Assembly: GCA_963666995.1 (NCBI GenBank)
Contig: OY762941.1
Span: forward strand, 4,030,001 to 4,094,000
Length of the DNA: 64,000 nucleotides
Direction of reading: 5' to 3'
Source of the DNA: Syntrophobacter sp963666995
Lineage (GTDB): Bacteria > Desulfobacterota > Syntrophobacteria > Syntrophobacterales > Syntrophobacteraceae
Under the pieces are notes generated by a model. The model searched no databases, had not been told where the DNA came from, and saw only the letters and a list, made by a program, of their open reading frames with translations. Position numbers and translations under genes: made by a program. The first letter of the stretch is position 1. The number at the start of each line of letters is the position of its first letter. Of the stretch, positions 8,177 through 17,104 are shown piece by piece.

Positions 8177-9484
8177 ATGGATAAAACCGACTATATTTAT
8201 GACATAGATGATAATCCTCCCCTGAAATATTCCCTTCTTTACGGCCTCCAGTGGGCCGTCATCATGTTTTCCTTCCTGATCATCACAGCCTCCCTGGGAA
8301 GTAAGGCCCTGCACCTCGATGCCGCCGGCGAGGTTCGTTTTTTCCAGTTGATCCTGATGGCTTCGGGTCTTTTCACAACATTGCAGTGTCTCGCGGGGCA
8401 TCGTTACCCCCTTCTCGAGGGCCCATCGACCGCGCTGCTGCTCACTTTCATCATTCTTGCGCCCTACGGGATCCAGACTATTCAGGGAGGGACCATAGCC
8501 GGCGGAGCACTTCTCATGGTGGCCGTTGTGTTCGGAAGATTGAAAAATGTCGCGAAATGGGCGACTCCCAATGTGGTCGGCGTCATCCTGATGCTGATCG
8601 CATTTTCCCTGCTGCCCTTTCTGACCCGCATGCTGACCGGCATGAATCACACGGACCCTGACGGCAACATCACCACGCTTCTCGCCAGCCTGGGCCTGAT
8701 TGTCATAATGGCATTCTTCTCGCACTGGCTGAAGGGCTTTTGGAAAACAATTTCCTTGCTTCTGGGGATCGCTGTCGGCTCTTTGCTTTTTTCCTTCCTG
8801 AAAATGCCTGAATTTCACGCCCTCATTTCGGCGCGCTGGTTCTCTTTTCCGCCGGATCTGATCCCTGCTGAACCGATTTTTACATGGCCGGCCATCCTTG
8901 CATTCGCGGCATCCTATGTCGCCGTGGTCGTAAACACACTGGGAAGCATCCATGGGATAGCCGGCCTGACCGATCTCAAACGCCTGCCGAAGGGGATTTC
9001 GCGCGGGCTGTTCTTTAACGGGGTTGCGGGGGTCTGCTGCGGACTGATGGGAATTGTCGGATTCGTAAGTTACAGCATCAGCCCCGGGGTAGTCGTGGCC
9101 AACAGGGTAGCCAGCCGTTTTGTCACTGCAATTGCCGGAATCATGCTCATCGCGGCCGCATTGGTTCCCAAATTTGCCGCGCTGCTGGCCATGGTGCCTT
9201 CGGCGGTTGTCGGCGCCGCTCTCGCTGTTGCGATGAGCGCTCAAATTGGTGCCGCTCTGGTCATCATTGCAGAGGGTGGGATTCATACCCGGGATTATTT
9301 CGTTGTTGGGTTGCCGGTACTGCTGGGCACGGTCGTGAGTTTTCTCCCTGGACCTTTTATGTCCTCGCTTCCCGCCGCAATGAGGATGTTTCTTGGCAAT
9401 GGTCTGATTTTTGGCATTTTTCTGGTATTATTATTTGAACACGTGGTTTTTCATGAGACCCCGTCGAGAAAGGAAACCGAATGA
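8177..9484 (+). CDS. NCS2-family xanthine/uracil permease
   Basis: 435 residues with about 12-14 hydrophobic segments and a short charged C-terminus. The NCS2 (nucleobase:cation symporter 2) pattern is present: the substrate-site region CLAGHRYPLLEGPST in the third helix, TPNVVGVILMLIAFSLLP, and the NTLGSIHGIAGLTD region in the middle with the conserved polar residues of the half-helix. The substrate is probably a purine or pyrimidine base, but specificity cannot be read by eye. The gene overlaps the Nudix gene by four bases (ATGA), so expression is coupled. Confidence 0.88.
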   Translation: MDKTDYIYDIDDNPPLKYSLLYGLQWAVIMFSFLIITASLGSKALHLDAAGEVRFFQLILMASGLFTTLQCLAGHRYPLLEGPSTALLLTFIILAPYGIQTIQGGTIAGGALLMVAVVFGRLKNVAKWATPNVVGVILMLIAFSLLPFLTRMLTGMNHTDPDGNITTLLASLGLIVIMAFFSHWLKGFWKTISLLLGIAVGSLLFSFLKMPEFHALISARWFSFPPDLIPAEPIFTWPAILAFAASYVAVVVNTLGSIHGIAGLTDLKRLPKGISRGLFFNGVAGVCCGLMGIVGFVSYSISPGVVVANRVASRFVTAIAGIMLIAAALVPKFAALLAMVPSAVVGAALAVAMSAQIGAALVIIAEGGIHTRDYFVVGLPVLLGTVVSFLPGPFMSSLPAAMRMFLGNGLIFGIFLVLLFEHVVFHETPSRKETE

Positions 9485-9933
9485 GCGGTGCGAATATTGT
9501 TACCTGTCCCAAATGCGGAACTGCGGTCAATGTCTACCGGAATCCTTTTCTCACGGTGGATATCATCATCCGCATTCCCGGGAGGGGAATACTTTTGATC
9601 GAACGAAAAAACCCTCCCTTCGGATGGTCGTTGCCCGGAGGGTTTGTCGACTACGGTGAGTCGCTGGAATCAGCCGCAAGGCGGGAAGCCCTCGAGGAGA
9701 CCGGCGTGGAACTCGACGATCTGAGGCAGTTCAAGGCTTATTCCGATCCGCAGCGTGACCCGCGCCACCATACGGCCACGGTGGTTTTCACCGCTGTCGG
9801 CGTTGGCCGTCCCAGGGCCGCGGACGATGCGAAGAACCTGCAGGTCTTTCCGCCCGACGGTCTTCCGATTCCCCTGGCATTCGACCATGGGACGATACTG
9901 GCCGATTACCTGAAAGCGGGAGGGCCGGTCTGA
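9481..9933 (+). CDS. Nudix hydrolase with N-terminal zinc ribbon
   Basis: 150 residues. Residues ~8-25 hold CPKCGTAVN, half of a zinc-ribbon-like segment. The Nudix box is complete: G-F-V-D-Y-G-E-S-L-E with downstream REALEETGVEL. These enzymes hydrolyse nucleoside diphosphate linkages such as ADP-ribose or oxidised nucleotides; the substrate is not evident. Start ATG 9481 overlaps the permease stop, suggesting the two act on related nucleobase or nucleotide compounds. Confidence 0.9.
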   Translation: MSGANIVTCPKCGTAVNVYRNPFLTVDIIIRIPGRGILLIERKNPPFGWSLPGGFVDYGESLESAARREALEETGVELDDLRQFKAYSDPQRDPRHHTATVVFTAVGVGRPRAADDAKNLQVFPPDGLPIPLAFDHGTILADYLKAGGPV

Positions 9934-9962
9934 GCCGGTTTTAAACGGGGTTTGGCTTTGCC

Positions 9963-10799
9963 ATGACGGATCTCGAACGGGAGAAGAAAGCGCTGCACGA
10001 GGAAGGCAAGTCAACCGAGAGGGTCGCTTCGGTTGAAGCGCTGGTTTTTGGCAGAGAGGGGCTGGAAAACCAGCAGCTTCAATGGGTCATCAAGGAACAG
10101 CCCGTCACTCTCTACCTGAACGGCAAGGAAATGGTAACCCTGCTCTGCGCCGGTCATCACCTGGATGAACTGGCCGTTGGGTTCTTTCGTTCGGAGGGGT
10201 TTCTGAACGGCCCCGGCGACATTCAGAAGATAGAGGTCGACGAGGTGGGGGGAAAGGTCGATCTTGTCGTTAAGAATCCCTCCTCTTTCGCCGATCGCAT
10301 GTGGATGAAAAGAACCATCACCTCGGGATGCGGGAAGGGTTCCCTTTTCTATTTTTCACTGGATGCGCTCATGAGCAGGCGCGTGAAAAGCACGCTTCAG
10401 GTCTCGGTCCGGCAGATTCTTGAAAGAGTTGAGGATCTGAACCGCCTGAGTGAGACGTACCGGCGTACCCATGGAGTGCACAACACGATTCTCGCCGGCC
10501 CGAGTGAAGTCCTGCTTTTCCGGGACGATATCGGCAGGCACAATGCCGTGGATATGATCATCGGCCACGCAACGCTAAGCGGTATTGCGCTGAAGGACAA
10601 ACTCCTGGTCACGACCGGGCGTCTTACATCCGAGATCCTGATCAAAACGGCCAAGGTGGGAATTCCCATCCTTGTCAGCCGCAATACTGCCACAACGCTT
10701 GCGATTGAACTTGCGAAGTCCCTGAACATCACGCTCATCGGATATGCGCGTGCTGCGAGGTTCACGCTCTATGCCGGAAGACAGAGGATTTCGGAATGA
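9963..10799 (+). CDS. fdhD: Formate dehydrogenase accessory sulfurtransferase FdhD
   Basis: 278 residues. FdhD passes sulfur from a cysteine desulfurase to the molybdenum or tungsten bis-MGD cofactor of formate dehydrogenases. The key loop is TSGCGKGSL around residue 123; the single cysteine C123 is the sulfur carrier (E. coli has two). The GRHNAVD segment and the C-terminal TTGRLTSEIL...SRNTATTLAIELA are typical of the family. The last four bases overlap the next gene, a cysteine desulfurase, which fits a dedicated sulfur relay. A strong ribosome site is not visible upstream of ATG 9963. Confidence 0.95.
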   Translation: MTDLEREKKALHEEGKSTERVASVEALVFGREGLENQQLQWVIKEQPVTLYLNGKEMVTLLCAGHHLDELAVGFFRSEGFLNGPGDIQKIEVDEVGGKVDLVVKNPSSFADRMWMKRTITSGCGKGSLFYFSLDALMSRRVKSTLQVSVRQILERVEDLNRLSETYRRTHGVHNTILAGPSEVLLFRDDIGRHNAVDMIIGHATLSGIALKDKLLVTTGRLTSEILIKTAKVGIPILVSRNTATTLAIELAKSLNITLIGYARAARFTLYAGRQRISE

Positions 10800-11944
10800 G
10801 TCTTTATCTGGATAATGCCGCGACAACATTTCCGAAGCCTCAAGGGGTATACGAAGCCGTGAGGTACGCCCTGACCGAGGTCGGAGCGAGCCCGGGAAGG
10901 GCAGCTCATCGACTCGCGAGGCAGGCTTCCTCGATAGTCGCCGACGCTCGCGCCAAGGTCGCCTCGATGCTCGGCATCCCCGCCGCGGAACGGGTTATCT
11001 TCACCAGGAACGCCACGGAAAGCATCAATGTCGTACTGAAGGGATGGTTGCGACCCGGGGACAGGGTACTTATCTCCGCGCTGGAACACAATTCGGTTGT
11101 CCGGCCCCTTTGGCGACTCCGGGAGACGGGAATCGAGGTCACGGTCATTCCGTGCAGCCCCCGGGGCGTGCTCGATCTGGCGGCCCTCAAAAGATCTCTT
11201 GAAGTTCCCGTGAGACTCGTGATACTCAATCACGCTTCGAATGTGAACGGCGCATTGCAGCCTGCGGTCGAAGTCTCCGAATTGTGCAACTCCAGGGGTA
11301 CGCCGCTGCTTCTCGACGCCGCTCAAACAGCGGGGCTGCAGCCGATTGACGCCGGAGGCTGTAATCTCGGTATGCTCGCATGCTCCGGCCACAAAGCCCT
11401 GCTCGGTCCGCCGGGCGTGGGCATCCTCTACATAAGGCCGGATCTTGATGTGTTGCCTCTGGTGGAGGGGGGAACGGGGAGCAGATCCGAGGAAGCCGCC
11501 CAGCCCGGCGATTGCCCTGACCGTTATGAGAGCGGAACGGCGAATTTGCCCGGTATCGCCGGCCTTGGCGCAGGAATTGACTTCATTATGGAGAAGGGCC
11601 GCAATTCCCTTTTGAAACATGAAATCGAAATGGCCTCCTTCATTGAAGAGGGGTTGAGGGGGTTCCCCGGCATCAGGCTTTTCAGTCCGGAAGACAGAGG
11701 GACGGGTGCCGTCTCTTTCACGATCGACGGGATCAATCCGGCGGATGCAGGGCATGTCCTTGATGAGGGCTTCGATATTGCCGTGCGCACGGGATTGCAT
11801 TGCGCACCTCTGGCCCACCGGACTTTGGGGACTTTCCCGGAGGGTACGATCCGTGTGTCACCGGGATACTCGACGACGCAAGCGGATTTGGAATACTTCG
11901 TTAAATCGGTCCGTCAGATGATTTACCGCCGGGACGATGATTGA
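10796..11944 (+). CDS. Cysteine desulfurase, class V aminotransferase family
   Basis: 382-residue PLP enzyme. It starts with the family pattern YLDNAATTFPKP. The PLP Schiff-base lysine is in CSGHKALLGPPG near residue 199, preceded by the cofactor-contacting LLDAAQTAG. The active-site cysteine is probably in RTGLHCAPLAHR, the short-loop SufS/Csd-like form. It removes sulfur from cysteine as an enzyme persulfide. Start ATG 10796 overlaps the fdhD stop by four bases, so translational coupling with FdhD is likely, and FdhD is the obvious acceptor. Confidence 0.93.
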   Translation: MSLYLDNAATTFPKPQGVYEAVRYALTEVGASPGRAAHRLARQASSIVADARAKVASMLGIPAAERVIFTRNATESINVVLKGWLRPGDRVLISALEHNSVVRPLWRLRETGIEVTVIPCSPRGVLDLAALKRSLEVPVRLVILNHASNVNGALQPAVEVSELCNSRGTPLLLDAAQTAGLQPIDAGGCNLGMLACSGHKALLGPPGVGILYIRPDLDVLPLVEGGTGSRSEEAAQPGDCPDRYESGTANLPGIAGLGAGIDFIMEKGRNSLLKHEIEMASFIEEGLRGFPGIRLFSPEDRGTGAVSFTIDGINPADAGHVLDEGFDIAVRTGLHCAPLAHRTLGTFPEGTIRVSPGYSTTQADLEYFVKSVRQMIYRRDDD

Positions 11945-12079
11945 ATTGTGCGGCTTGTTTCCATCGTTTAGGCCTGGGAATGCCGGCATTGGGCGGGGGC
12001 CGTATAACTTCGGCTGAGACATATCCCAGGTCTGAGCGATTCCACAGGAGATGTCGCCGGGGCTGGAATGTCCACAGTG

Positions 12080-12186
12080 AATCACACCCTCTCCCCGCCT
12101 CCCCCGTCAAGGGGAGGAGCTAAACGTAAATTCCCCTCCCCTGGCGGGAGGGGCGAGGGGAGGGGGAGGAAATCGCTCAAATCATG
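12080..12186. repeat. GC-rich dispersed repeat, compact copy
   Basis: About 105 bases of purine/pyrimidine-biased sequence between the desulfurase and argA. It contains CCCCTCCCCT, GGCGAGGGGAGGGGG and the end AAATCGCTCAAATCAT. Read on the minus strand it matches both ends of the 718-1031 region, including TTTGAGCG, the CCTCCCCC run and the GACGGGG core. It lies directly upstream of argA and ends a few bases into a possible alternative argA start. Confidence 0.55.
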
Positions 12187-12210
12187 ATATTATCCGTAGA
12201 GGCGAAAAAT

Positions 12211-12666
12211 ATGATTCGCAAGGCAAGAATTGTTGACGTACCACAGATCCAGAAGATGCTCGTGCTTTTCGCGCAGGATGGAAAACTCCTTGCCCGGTCC
12301 CTGAGCGAACTCTACACCAATCTCAGGGATACCTTTGTCGCCCTGGACGATGAGACCGGGGAGGTGGTGGGCTGCTGCGGCCTTCACATCATCTGGGAAA
12401 ACCTGGCGGAAATCAGGTCTCTTGCCGTTACCGATACCTTGCAGGGACGCGGCATCGGTCGATTGCTCGTGGCTGCATGCATCGAGGAAGCAAGGGATCT
12501 GGGAATCGAGCGGCTCTTTACGCTCACCTACGAGGTCGGTTTCTTTGAACGGGTCGGTTTTCGGGTGGTTGACAAGAACATTTTTCCGCAAAAGATCTGG
12601 GCGGATTGTCTGCATTGCCCGAAGTTCCCCAACTGCGATGAAGTGGCTCTTGTCCTCGATATATAG
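12211..12666 (+). CDS. argA: GNAT-family N-acetyltransferase, probable short N-acetylglutamate synthase
   Basis: 151 residues with a complete GNAT fold. The acetyl-CoA loop is LQGRGIGRLL after the beta-4 strand AEIRSLAVTD, and the C-terminal part reads FFERVGFRVVDK followed by ADCLHCPKFPNCDEVAL. This cysteine-containing tail is the pattern of short stand-alone N-acetylglutamate synthases of Deltaproteobacteria, the first step of arginine synthesis. argJ lies downstream across secA, which supports this. The start is ATG 12211 with AGAGG 8 bases upstream; an earlier ATG at 12184 lacks such a site. Confidence 0.75.
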   Translation: MIRKARIVDVPQIQKMLVLFAQDGKLLARSLSELYTNLRDTFVALDDETGEVVGCCGLHIIWENLAEIRSLAVTDTLQGRGIGRLLVAACIEEARDLGIERLFTLTYEVGFFERVGFRVVDKNIFPQKIWADCLHCPKFPNCDEVALVLDI

Positions 12667-12683
12667 AGTGGGCCCGCGGTCAA

Positions 12684-12722
12684 AAGGGTTTCCCCGCCAA
12701 TAAGGGCGGGTGGAAGCCCTTA
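12684..12722 (+). terminator. Hairpin between argA and secA, possible terminator
   Basis: A composite stem, AAGGG-TTCC-CCGCC with GGCGG-GGAA-CCCTT, follows the argA stop by 17 bases. No clean T-run follows, so termination would be partial or Rho-dependent, or the structure protects the argA mRNA end. Confidence 0.45.
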
Positions 12723-12814
12723 AGGGGCGTTTATTGTCGGAGCGTGCGCAATGTCCAAGTGAATTGCAAACGTACGGAACGTGAGTTATATAAGCAAAGG
12801 CATTTTGCCGAATC

Positions 12815-12843
12815 AGCAAAGGCACGCCGAGCGTGCCTTTGCT
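12815..12843 (+). promoter_or_regulatory. Strong hairpin in the secA leader
   Basis: A perfect 13-bp stem AGCAAAGGCACGC/GCGTGCCTTTGCT with a 3-base loop ends 53 bases before the secA start. A partial repeat of one arm (AGCAAAGGCA) occurs 22 bases upstream at 12793, which could allow an alternative pairing. No T-run follows, so it is more likely a regulatory or mRNA-stability structure than a terminator. Confidence 0.5.
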
Positions 12844-12896
12844 GTCAATATAGACCTTATTGGAGTGCTCCTTATCAGGAGGAACGTACAAGGCTG

Positions 12897-15416
12897 ATGC
12901 TTACCACTATACTGAAAAAGATTTTCGGGAGCCAAAACGAACGAAACCTCAAACGCATCGCCCCGATAGTGGACGAAATCAATACGTTTGAGTCCGGAAT
13001 ACATAAGCTGAGCGATGACCAACTCAAGGCGAAAACCGCGGAATTCAGGGCGCGTCTCGAAAAAGGGGAATCGCTCGACGACCTCCTTCCCGAGGCGTTC
13101 GCGGTCGCCAGGGAAGCTTCCATTCGAACGCTCGGGATGCGGCCGTTTGACGTGCAGATGATAGGCGGGATCGTCCTGCATCAGGGGATGATCGCCGAAA
13201 TGAAAACGGGCGAGGGGAAGACCCTGGTCGCCGTCATGCCGGTTTATCTCAATGCGCTGGCCGGCAAGGGGGTTCATCTCGTGACGGTAAACGATTACCT
13301 TGCCCGGCGCGACAGCGAATGGATGGGCCAGGTTTACAGGTTCCTCGGGCTTACGGTGGGCTGCATCGTGCACGGACTCGACGATCCCGAACGCAAGATT
13401 GCCTACAACGCCGACGTCACTTACGGAACCAACAATGAGTTCGGCTTTGATTATCTCCGCGACAACATGAAATTCCGGATCGCGGACATGGTCCAGAGAG
13501 AACTGAATTATTCGATAGTGGATGAGGTGGACAGCATTCTCATCGATGAAGCACGCACCCCGCTCATTATCTCGGGCCCGGCTGAAAAATCGACCGAGCT
13601 CTACTACAACATCAACCGCATCATTCCGCAGTTGAAGGCGGAAACCCACTACGTAAAAGAGGAAAAAAGCCGCACGGTCGCCCTCAATGAAGACGGGGTC
13701 GCAAAAGTCGAGAAGCTGCTCGGACTCGAAAACCTCTACGACCCGAGAAATATCGACAACCTCCACCACGTGCAACAGGCCCTGAGAGCCCACGTTCTCT
13801 TCAAAAGAGATGTCGACTACATCGTAAAGGACGGTCAGGTCATCATCGTGGACGAGTTCACCGGGCGGCTCATGCCCGGCCGGCGATACAGCGAAGGGTT
13901 GCATCAGGCCCTCGAAGCCAAGGAAAACGTGCACATCGAAAATGAGAACCAGACCCTGGCATCCATCACTTTTCAGAATTATTTCCGTATGTTCAACAAG
14001 CTTTCCGGGATGACGGGTACCGCCGATACGGAAGCCGCCGAGTTCGCCAAGATTTACAAACTCGAGGTTGTGGTGATCCCTCCCCACAAGAAGATGATCC
14101 GTGTGGACAACCCCGACTGCATCTATGGGAGCGAGCAGGAGAAGTTCAAGGCGGTCGCAAAAGAGATAAAGGAACTGCATGCGATAAAGAAACCCGTCCT
14201 CGTGGGAACGGTGAGTATTGCGAAGTCCGAGAAGCTGAGCGGCTTATTGAAAAAGGAAGGGGTGCCTCACCAGGTGCTCAACGCCAAGCAGCATGAAAAG
14301 GAGGCGGAAATCGTCGCTCAGGCGGGCCAGCCGGGGGCGGTCACGATCTCCACGAACATGGCCGGTCGAGGGACGGATATCGTTTTAGGCCCGGGAGTGG
14401 TCGAGGTCGGAGGGTTGCATATCATTGGCACGGAACGCCATGAATCCCGCCGCATCGATAACCAGCTCCGAGGTCGATCCGGGAGGCAGGGGGATCCGGG
14501 ATCGTCCAGATTTTATCTTTCGCTTGAGGACGACCTCATGCGAATCTTTGCCGCCGATCGGTTGTCGGGCCTCATGCGGATGGGAATGCGGGAAGACGAA
14601 CCCATCGAACACCGCCTCGTGACAAGGGCCATAGAGAACGCTCAAAGCAAGGTGGAAGCTCAGAATTTCAGCGTACGCAAGCAGTTGCTCGAATATGACG
14701 ATGTCATGAATCAGCAGCGCGAAGTGATCTATCAGCAGCGCCGCGAAGCCCTGCAGGGCGAGAATCTGAAGCCCGTCATATTCGATATGGTCGAGGACCT
14801 GACCGCCGTGCTGATTGATGATACCACTCAGGAGAAAACCTATCCGGAAGACTGGAACCTGGAAAAGATCAACCACGAGGGGTTGCGTCTTTTTGGAATA
14901 CAACTGAGACTGTCCGCGGAATCCATGGGAGATGTGAGCCGGGAGGAATTCACTGAGGAACTCCTGGACAGGGTGAAGAAGCGATACGAGTCCCGGGAAC
15001 AGGAATTCGGAGAATCCATGATGAGGGAGCTGGAGAGTTACCTGCTCCTCCAGACCGTCGATACCTACTGGAAGGACCACCTTCTCAACATGGATCACCT
15101 GAAGGAAGGCATAGGGCTGCGCGGCTATGGCCAGCAGGATCCCCTGGTTGCCTACAAACGGGAAGGGCACGGCCTTTTTGAAGAGATGATCGACAGGATA
15201 AAGGAAGAGACGGTCCGTCTGCTGTACCATATTCAGATTCAGCGTGAGGAAGAGTTGCAGGAACTTCGAAAAGAACAGGAAGAGCAGCCGTTGTTTTTCG
15301 GGCCGGCGGAGGATGCTCCGGCCCGTCCTCAGGTCAGAAAAGAACGAAAGGTGGGGCGAAATGACCCTTGTCCATGCGGAAGCGGCAAAAAATACAAGAA
15401 GTGTCACGGTAAATAG
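12897..15416 (+). CDS. secA: Preprotein translocase ATPase SecA
   Basis: 839 residues. SecA drives Sec-dependent export at the SecYEG channel. Walker A is in MKTGEGKTLVA, the DEAD-type Walker B in VDEVDSILIDEARTPLI, and the second nucleotide domain in STNMAGRGTDIVLG with LRGRSGRQGDPG. The helical scaffold and wing follow, then a zinc-binding tail CPCGSGKKYKKCHG. The start is ATG 12897 (MLTTILKKIFG); the open frame extends 51 codons upstream through a hairpin and is not family-like. AGGAGG at 12877-12882 is rather far (14 bases). The gene sits between argA and argJ. Confidence 0.97.
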   Translation: MLTTILKKIFGSQNERNLKRIAPIVDEINTFESGIHKLSDDQLKAKTAEFRARLEKGESLDDLLPEAFAVAREASIRTLGMRPFDVQMIGGIVLHQGMIAEMKTGEGKTLVAVMPVYLNALAGKGVHLVTVNDYLARRDSEWMGQVYRFLGLTVGCIVHGLDDPERKIAYNADVTYGTNNEFGFDYLRDNMKFRIADMVQRELNYSIVDEVDSILIDEARTPLIISGPAEKSTELYYNINRIIPQLKAETHYVKEEKSRTVALNEDGVAKVEKLLGLENLYDPRNIDNLHHVQQALRAHVLFKRDVDYIVKDGQVIIVDEFTGRLMPGRRYSEGLHQALEAKENVHIENENQTLASITFQNYFRMFNKLSGMTGTADTEAAEFAKIYKLEVVVIPPHKKMIRVDNPDCIYGSEQEKFKAVAKEIKELHAIKKPVLVGTVSIAKSEKLSGLLKKEGVPHQVLNAKQHEKEAEIVAQAGQPGAVTISTNMAGRGTDIVLGPGVVEVGGLHIIGTERHESRRIDNQLRGRSGRQGDPGSSRFYLSLEDDLMRIFAADRLSGLMRMGMREDEPIEHRLVTRAIENAQSKVEAQNFSVRKQLLEYDDVMNQQREVIYQQRREALQGENLKPVIFDMVEDLTAVLIDDTTQEKTYPEDWNLEKINHEGLRLFGIQLRLSAESMGDVSREEFTEELLDRVKKRYESREQEFGESMMRELESYLLLQTVDTYWKDHLLNMDHLKEGIGLRGYGQQDPLVAYKREGHGLFEEMIDRIKEETVRLLYHIQIQREEELQELRKEQEEQPLFFGPAEDAPARPQVRKERKVGRNDPCPCGSGKKYKKCHGK

Positions 15417-16617
15417 CGGTCCCTTCATCATCCCGGGGTTTAAAGTATCTGCCGCCGCGTCGGGAATGCGTTACGAGGGCCGGCCGGATCTGGCTCTCAT
15501 CATGGTCGATTCCGCAAAGGGAGCGACCGCCGCCGGGGTGTTTACAACGAACCGATTCACCGCGGCGCCGGTTGAACTGAGCAGGGAGCATCTCAAGTCT
15601 CCCTCGATCTCGGCGATAGTCGTCAATGCTGGAATCGCCAATGCATGCACCGGAGAGGAAGGGCTGCAGAAGGCCGGAGAAATGGCGCGCATGGCTGCCG
15701 AAGCGATGCGCACGAGCCCGCAGTCCGTATTGGTCGCGTCAACGGGTGTCATCGGACTTCAATTGCGGCTGGAACCGGTATCGCGCGTCATGCCCGGGTT
15801 GGTGGAATCGGCCCGCCCGGACAAATGGGACGACGTGGCCCGTGCCATCATGACCACGGACACGGTGCCCAAGATGTCCGGCACGCGAATTGAAATTGGA
15901 GGAAAACCGGTCAACATCGGGGGCGTGGCGAAAGGTTCGGGCATGATCGGTCCGAACATGGCCACTCTCCTTGCGTTTGTCTGCACCGATGCGGCGATCG
16001 AACGCAAGGTCCTCGATCATTGGTTGCGCCTTGGGGCCGAAGAGTCCTTCAACTGCATCACCGTTGACGGGGATACGAGCACCAACGACAGCCTGATTGT
16101 TCTTGCAGGCGGCTCCGCGGACAACCCGGTGGTGGATGAAATCGAGAGCGCGGACAGCCGGTTGTTTGGGGAAGCCCTGAAGGCGGTCCTTCTCGACCTT
16201 GCCAAGAAGATCGTTGTGGACGCGGAGGGGGCGACAAAGTTCATCGAAATAAACATAACAGGCGCCCGGGATAGGCAATGCGCCCGGGCCGTTGCCTTCA
16301 CCGTGGCCAATTCTCCGCTCGTCAAAACCGCATTTTTCGGGGAGGACGCCAACTGGGGAAGGATTGTGTGCGCGGCCGGAAGGGCAGGGGTCCCCCTTGA
16401 ACCCCGGGCCGTTACGTTGTACTTCAACGGGGTTTGCGTCTTCCGAAACGGCACGCCCGTTTCCGGCGCGGGTGTCGAAGAAGGAGCGGCTCAGGCATTC
16501 CGCCAGAAAGAAATCAAAGTGCACCTCGACCTTGGAGAGGGGTTGGCTTCATTTACCGCGTATACATCCGATATCTCATATGATTACGTCAAGATCAACG
16601 CTTCCTACCGATCGTAA
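15361..16617 (+). CDS. argJ: Bifunctional ornithine acetyltransferase / N-acetylglutamate synthase
   Basis: 418 residues. ArgJ transfers the acetyl group from N-acetylornithine to glutamate (cyclic arginine pathway). The self-cleavage site is KGSGMIGPNMATLLAF, where the threonine becomes the N-terminal nucleophile of the beta chain. Typical segments are GVFTTNRFTAAPV near the start and NCITVDGDTSTND in the beta chain. The start at ATG 15361 overlaps the secA end by 56 bases and is preceded by AGGTGGGG. A start after the secA stop would remove family-like sequence. Whether the enzyme is mono- or bifunctional cannot be judged; a separate argA upstream suggests the transfer activity may be enough. 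Confidence 0.94.
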   Translation: MTLVHAEAAKNTRSVTVNSGPFIIPGFKVSAAASGMRYEGRPDLALIMVDSAKGATAAGVFTTNRFTAAPVELSREHLKSPSISAIVVNAGIANACTGEEGLQKAGEMARMAAEAMRTSPQSVLVASTGVIGLQLRLEPVSRVMPGLVESARPDKWDDVARAIMTTDTVPKMSGTRIEIGGKPVNIGGVAKGSGMIGPNMATLLAFVCTDAAIERKVLDHWLRLGAEESFNCITVDGDTSTNDSLIVLAGGSADNPVVDEIESADSRLFGEALKAVLLDLAKKIVVDAEGATKFIEINITGARDRQCARAVAFTVANSPLVKTAFFGEDANWGRIVCAAGRAGVPLEPRAVTLYFNGVCVFRNGTPVSGAGVEEGAAQAFRQKEIKVHLDLGEGLASFTAYTSDISYDYVKINASYRS

Positions 16618-16798
16618 GAATGAAGGCTGAAAGGGTTGCGTTACACGGGGATCGAACGGAAAGACAGAGGAAAACAGGCAACAGCCATCCACCGCGCCGG
16701 TAAACTCGCCGGCGCTCCGGATAAATCGGACCTCGGGAACACTTTACTCCAAAGACCGCTGCATTTTCACGCGTTGCGGTGCGCACAATCCCGGGACT

Positions 16799-17104
16799 CT
16801 AATCCTTTTTGACGGGCGGATAGTAAACAGGCGTTCCCAGTTCTTCAAACGAAAAACTGTTGAACACGTGATGCCCGTCAATATCCATCACGCGCAGGTC
16901 GTCCGTTTGTGAGAGGTCGCCCAGGATCACTGAAAAACGTGTTCCGTAATGCTTCTTTACCTTGTCCACCGATACCTCGTAAGCAATGTACTTCTTGATG
17001 CCCCTCGCGTTGAGCCTCTCGACGAGTCCGGGTTCGTCCAGAGAATCGAAGGTCGTCAAAATAAGAATCGGTCCGCTTCCAGTAAAAACCATGGCTGCTT
17101 TCAT
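16799..17104 (-). CDS. Conserved small cytosolic protein of unknown function
   Basis: 101 residues, starting MKAAMVFTGSGPILILTTFD with AGGAGG seven bases before the ATG. No signal peptide or membrane segment. The sequence is balanced and folded-looking (alternating hydrophobic strands, DGHHVFNSF near the end). I recall similar sequences as hypothetical proteins in Deltaproteobacteria but cannot name a function. It is convergent with argJ and 387 bases from glgP. Confidence 0.7.
   Translation of the reverse strand: MKAAMVFTGSGPILILTTFDSLDEPGLVERLNARGIKKYIAYEVSVDKVKKHYGTRFSVILGDLSQTDDLRVMDIDGHHVFNSFSFEELGTPVYYPPVKKD

Noticed and set aside
8096..9286. Minus-strand 396-residue frame opposite the NCS2 permease
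   Set aside because: Very hydrophilic mirror of a membrane protein; no ribosome site.
12744..12896. Longer SecA start with 51 extra residues
   Set aside because: The extension runs through the hairpin and has no SecA-like sequence; ATG 12897 begins the normal SecA N-terminus.
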